Of a DNA stretch of 64,000 bases, positions 60,729 through 64,000 are shown piece after piece. Origin of the DNA: JACNJF01 sp050291745 (GTDB lineage: Bacteria; Pseudomonadota; Gammaproteobacteria; GCA-001735895). The stretch's first letter is position 1. Every line of letters starts with the position of its first letter. The notes beneath the pieces are model-generated. The model did not search any database. It was not told the DNA's origin and worked only from the letters and a program-made list of their open reading frames with translations. The stretch lies in contig JBNKKI010000173.1 of NCBI GenBank assembly GCA_050291745.1, positions 16,807 through 80,806 on the forward strand, in the 5' to 3' direction. The position numbers and the translations under genes are program-made.

Positions 60729-62516
60729 ATGAGTAAACCAATCAAAATTACCGATGTTGTACTACGTGATGGTCATCAATCGCTATTTGCTACACGCATG
60801 CGTATTGACGATATGTTACCTATTGCTGAAAAGCTTGATGATATTGGATACTGGGCATTGGAAACCTGGGGCGGCGCTACCTTTGACTCATGTATTCGTT
60901 TTCTGGGTGAGGATCCCTGGGATCGTTTACGTCAACTTAAGGCTGCTATGCCCAAAACACCACAGCAAATGCTGTTACGTGGACAAAATGGATTGGGATA
61001 TCGACATTATGCAGATGACGTTATTGAGAAATTCGTTGAACGTTGCGCGGTAAATGGTATTGATGTGTTCCGCATTTTCGATGCTATGAATGATATGCGA
61101 AATCTGAAAACGGCTGTTAAGGCTGCTGTTGCTACCGGAAAACATGCTCAGGGAACAATCTCCTACACCTTAAGTCCGGTTCATGATTTGAAAAAATGGG
61201 TCAGCATGGCTAAACAGATAGAAGATATGGGCTGTCATTCTTTAGCGATCAAGGATATGGCTGGATTACTTAAACCCTATACAGCTTTTGAACTGGTCAG
61301 TGAAATTAAGAAAGTGATTGATATACCTATAGGTGTGCATTGTCATGCTACTACCGGATTATCAACAGCGACCCTGGTGAAGGCTATTGAAGCTGGTTGT
61401 GAAATTATCGACACTTCAATTTCTTCCATGAGTATGACTTATGGCCATTCGCCCACTGAATCTCTGGTATCGATTTTTGAAGGTACTGAATATGATAGTG
61501 GTCTGGATATTAATAAACTGGAAGAAATTGCTGCTTATTTTCGACCTGTCAGAAAAAAATATGCCAAATTCGAAGGTGCTCTGAAAGGTATAGATTCACG
61601 TATTCTGGTCGCTCAGGTGCCTGGTGGTATGTTAACAAATCTGGAAGGTCAATTAAGAGAGCAGGGTGCGACAGATAGGCTCGATGAAGTACTGAGTGAA
61701 ATTCCGCAAGTACGTAAAGACCTTGGCTATATTCCTCTTGTTACCCCGACTTCACAAATTGTCGGTACTCAGTCCGTTATTAATGTTTTATCCGGTGAGC
61801 GCTATAAAAGCATCACTAAAGAAACGGCTGGTATTCTGCGCGGCGAATATGGTGAAACAGCGGCACCGGTTAATGAAGAGCTACAGCAAAAAGTTCTTGC
61901 TGAAGGTGGCGAGCTGATTACCTGCCGACCTGCCGATTTGATTGAACCTGAAATGGATAAATTGACGGCAGAATTCCGTCAGTTGGCTAAAGATGAAAAT
62001 ATCCAGGTAGCAGAAAATGAAATCGATGATGTGTTGATTTATGCACAATTCCCTCAGGTTGGTCTTAATTTTCTTAAAAACCGCAATAACCCCGATGCTT
62101 TTGAACCTGTCCCAGGTACTGAGGTAGAACCAGTGGCAGCTCCTGCCGCGTCTGTTACAACGGCTTCTACGGGGCCTGAGCAATATCAGGTAACGGTTAA
62201 TGGAACCAGCTATGATGTTGTTGTTGCTCCAGGTGGTGAGATTACTCAACTACAAGCTGCTTCTGCATCACCCTCAAATACCACACCAGCTGCAGCCGGG
62301 TCAATTGAAGAAATTGTTGCTCCTATGGCTGGTAATGTTATAGAGATTCTTGTCTCAGAAGGAGAAGCTGTATCGGAGAATCAACCGGTTGTTATTATTG
62401 AAGCTATGAAAATGGAGACAGAAATCCGAGCTAGCCAGGGAGGCGTTGTTGTGGACATTCATATTAATAAAGGGGATGCCATTCAGGTAAACCAATCTCT
62501 GATTTCACTGGGTTAA
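60729..62516 (+). CDS. oadA: Oxaloacetate decarboxylase alpha subunit (biotin-dependent)
   Basis: 595 residues: carboxyltransferase TIM barrel (1-460; VVLRDGHQSLFATRMR, FRIFDAMNDMRN, KDMAGLL, and metal-binding HCHATTG), a Pro/Ala-rich linker (about 470-520) and a biotinyl domain with the biotin lysine at 561 in EAMKMETEI. It transfers CO2 from oxaloacetate to biotin; the beta subunit then decarboxylates carboxybiotin and exports Na+. The gene starts 58 bases after oadG and ends 8 bases before oadB. Confidence 0.96.
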   Translation: MSKPIKITDVVLRDGHQSLFATRMRIDDMLPIAEKLDDIGYWALETWGGATFDSCIRFLGEDPWDRLRQLKAAMPKTPQQMLLRGQNGLGYRHYADDVIEKFVERCAVNGIDVFRIFDAMNDMRNLKTAVKAAVATGKHAQGTISYTLSPVHDLKKWVSMAKQIEDMGCHSLAIKDMAGLLKPYTAFELVSEIKKVIDIPIGVHCHATTGLSTATLVKAIEAGCEIIDTSISSMSMTYGHSPTESLVSIFEGTEYDSGLDINKLEEIAAYFRPVRKKYAKFEGALKGIDSRILVAQVPGGMLTNLEGQLREQGATDRLDEVLSEIPQVRKDLGYIPLVTPTSQIVGTQSVINVLSGERYKSITKETAGILRGEYGETAAPVNEELQQKVLAEGGELITCRPADLIEPEMDKLTAEFRQLAKDENIQVAENEIDDVLIYAQFPQVGLNFLKNRNNPDAFEPVPGTEVEPVAAPAASVTTASTGPEQYQVTVNGTSYDVVVAPGGEITQLQAASASPSNTTPAAAGSIEEIVAPMAGNVIEILVSEGEAVSENQPVVIIEAMKMETEIRASQGGVVVDIHINKGDAIQVNQSLISLG

Positions 62517-62524
62517 TATTACTT

Positions 62525-63667
62525 ATGGGCAGCGGACTTATTCAACTGTGGGAATCAACTGGTCTCTACAATTTTACTCTTGGCCAGGTCTTTATGATCG
62601 GTATAGGTGGCCTGTTAATATATCTGGCCATTAAAAAAGGCTTTGAGCCTCTATTATTATTACCCATTGGATTCGGTGGTATTCTGGCTAATATCCCGGT
62701 AGCAGAAATCAGTGGTCCCGAAGGTTTGTTAGGTATTCTATATCATATGGGTATAGAAACTGGCATTTTTCCTTTATTAATCTTTATGGGCGTGGGTGCA
62801 ATGACAGATTTTGGCCCATTGCTTGCCAGACCCAGTCTGATGATTTTAGGTGCAGCAGCACAATTCGGTATTTTCGTTACCTTATTTGGTGCAATATTAA
62901 TGAATGTGATACCAGGTATCGAATTCTCACTGGCTGATGCTTCCGCTATCGCAATTATTGGTGGGGCGGATGGTCCGACAGCTATTTTCCTGGCTTCACG
63001 GCTATCTCCAGACCTGCTTGGCGCTATCGCAGTGGCAGCTTACTCATATATGGCGCTAGTACCATTGATACAGCCCCCTATCATGAAATTATTGACCACT
63101 GAAAAAGAACGTAAATGCAGTATGAAACAGTTAAGACATGTTTCTAAAGCCGAAAAAATTGTGTTTCCATTATCACTCCTTTTTGTCACTATTTTGCTGT
63201 TACCTTCCGCTACTCCGCTTGTTGGTATGTTGTGTTTTGGTAACCTGCTGAAAGAGTCAGGAGTGGTTGAGCGTTTAAGTCATACTGCGCAAAATGAACT
63301 GATTAATATAGTGACTATTTTCCTTGGTTTATCTGTTGGTTCCAAACTTTCTGCAGAAAAATTTCTGGCACCCGAAACACTGGGGATTTTGCTACTGGGA
63401 ATTTTTGCCTTTTCAGTTGGTACAGCCTCCGGACTATTAATGGGTAAAGTCATGTATAAAGTCACCAAAGGTGAAGTTAATCCTTTGATAGGCGCTGCTG
63501 GTGTTTCAGCTGTACCCATGGCTGCTCGGGTTGCCAACAAAGTCGGCATGGAAGCGAATCCGCAAAACTTTCTGTTAATGCATGCGATGGGACCGAATGT
63601 TGCAGGTGTTATTGGCTCTGCTGTTGCAGCCGGTGTATTGCTGGCCATTGTCGGGTCTCCAGCTTAA
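62525..63667 (+). CDS. oadB: Oxaloacetate decarboxylase beta subunit (Na+ pump)
   Basis: 380 residues with about nine membrane helices. The conserved segment AIIGGADGPTAIFLASRL contains the Asp essential for coupling decarboxylation to Na+ transport; GVGAMTDFGPLLARPSLMILGAAAQFGIF and the C-terminal GPNVAGVIGSAVAAGV are also typical. It completes the OadGAB complex that drives two Na+ out per oxaloacetate, helping maintain the sodium gradient used by transporters. A terminator follows 73 bases downstream. Confidence 0.96.
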   Translation: MGSGLIQLWESTGLYNFTLGQVFMIGIGGLLIYLAIKKGFEPLLLLPIGFGGILANIPVAEISGPEGLLGILYHMGIETGIFPLLIFMGVGAMTDFGPLLARPSLMILGAAAQFGIFVTLFGAILMNVIPGIEFSLADASAIAIIGGADGPTAIFLASRLSPDLLGAIAVAAYSYMALVPLIQPPIMKLLTTEKERKCSMKQLRHVSKAEKIVFPLSLLFVTILLLPSATPLVGMLCFGNLLKESGVVERLSHTAQNELINIVTIFLGLSVGSKLSAEKFLAPETLGILLLGIFAFSVGTASGLLMGKVMYKVTKGEVNPLIGAAGVSAVPMAARVANKVGMEANPQNFLLMHAMGPNVAGVIGSAVAAGVLLAIVGSPA

Positions 63668-63739
63668 AGAATATTGAGTTGATCGGTTTGACATGTCTGT
63701 TTTACCGAGAGTTCATCGCTATTTTTTATCATATTAAGA

Positions 63740-63764
63740 AGCTCTGATTGATTCAGGGCTTTTT
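63740..63764 (+). terminator. Rho-independent terminator after oadB
   Basis: AGCTCTGA-TTGAT-TCAGGGCT stem (8 bp, one G-U) is followed directly by TTTTTAAAA. It lies in the right position to end the oadGAB transcript. Confidence 0.8.
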
Positions 63765-63866
63765 AAAATCATTTCTACTGATATCTGGCTTTTATTGTTG
63801 ATAGATGAGAACTATCAATTAGTTCAGTGACTGTAATTCAGAGGCAATCATAACCCTCTACTTCAA

Positions 63867-64000
63867 CCTAGAAAAATCAGTTGAGCGTGAAAAAGATGCG
63901 TAACAGATTGATGTGCCTGGTCTAAGCCAGGGATGGCTGTAGTTAGAGCAATGCAGGAGCAATTGCCGGCAAATCAAAAACACCGTAGTCACCTGATTGG
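63867..64000 (-). repeat. Family B element running off the window end
   Basis: It starts CCTAGAAAAATCAGTTGAGC after a TTCAA flank (63862-63866), and continues with CAGATTGATG, CTAAGCCAGGGATGGCTG and GCAATTGCCGGCAAATCAAA, the reverse complement of the copies at 11422 and 13070. The right end lies beyond base 64000. Confidence 0.88.

Overview
The window reads as chromosome of a heterotrophic, aerobic gammaproteobacterium with fairly low GC. The evidence is a CbrA/CbrB-type two-component pair, a methylcitrate cluster of the AcnD/PrpF type, a trifunctional-style PutA with an Lrp-type regulator, OadGAB, SoxR, a ClC transporter and a PEP-CTERM protein. No rRNA, tRNA, prophage or CRISPR array was recognised, so the species cannot be named.

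Layout. 0-8.9 kb: thiolase tail, ALDH7-type aldehyde dehydrogenase, small protein/LysR divergent pair, ClC transporter, MATE and EamA exporters, LysM-FecR protein. 8.9-15.1 kb: accessory stretch with short inverted-repeat elements, a degraded group II intron-like segment, an attC-like hairpin, a PEP-CTERM protein, decayed ORFs, a beta-barrel-like protein, a lipoprotein and a leucine-rich-repeat protein. 15.3-29.5 kb: amino-acid economy, with an EamA exporter, polar amino-acid ABC operon, putA/Lrp-type regulator, a universal stress protein and a five-gene LIV-type ABC importer with a Tat-exported binding protein. 29.8-34.2 kb: cbrX-cbrA-cbrB-like operon. 34.4-42.1 kb: propionate (2-methylcitrate) cluster prpB-prpC-gntR-acnD-prpF-acuI. 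42.5-45.1 kb: quinone oxidoreductase, radical SAM protein, ArsN2-like acetyltransferase. 45.5-56.2 kb: second accessory stretch with a hybrid histidine kinase, a ClpS-like protein, an unknown protein, a 1022-residue WGR/ankyrin/TPR protein, an AEC transporter, an ExoY/edema-factor-like cyclase domain protein and a LysE exporter. 56.2-63.7 kb: soxR with a SoxR-box-controlled VOC gene, haloacid dehalogenase, acs and oadG-oadA-oadB.

The metabolic genes fit together as scavenging of amino acids and short organic acids: proline and other amino acids are imported and oxidised, acetate enters through Acs, propionyl/acrylyl-CoA leaves through AcuI and the methylcitrate cycle, and Na+-pumping oxaloacetate decarboxylase sits beside acs. 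CbrAB would be the natural global regulator of carbon/nitrogen source use.

The most distinctive feature is a set of short non-coding mobile elements of two related families (A, about 235 bp full length; B, about 211 bp). Both have ends beginning CCTRGA and sharing CAGTTG. Five copies have perfect 5-bp AT-rich target duplications. These ends resemble IS1380-family inverted repeats. Several copies sit at the 3' ends of genes and provide their stop codons. No transposase for them lies in the window.
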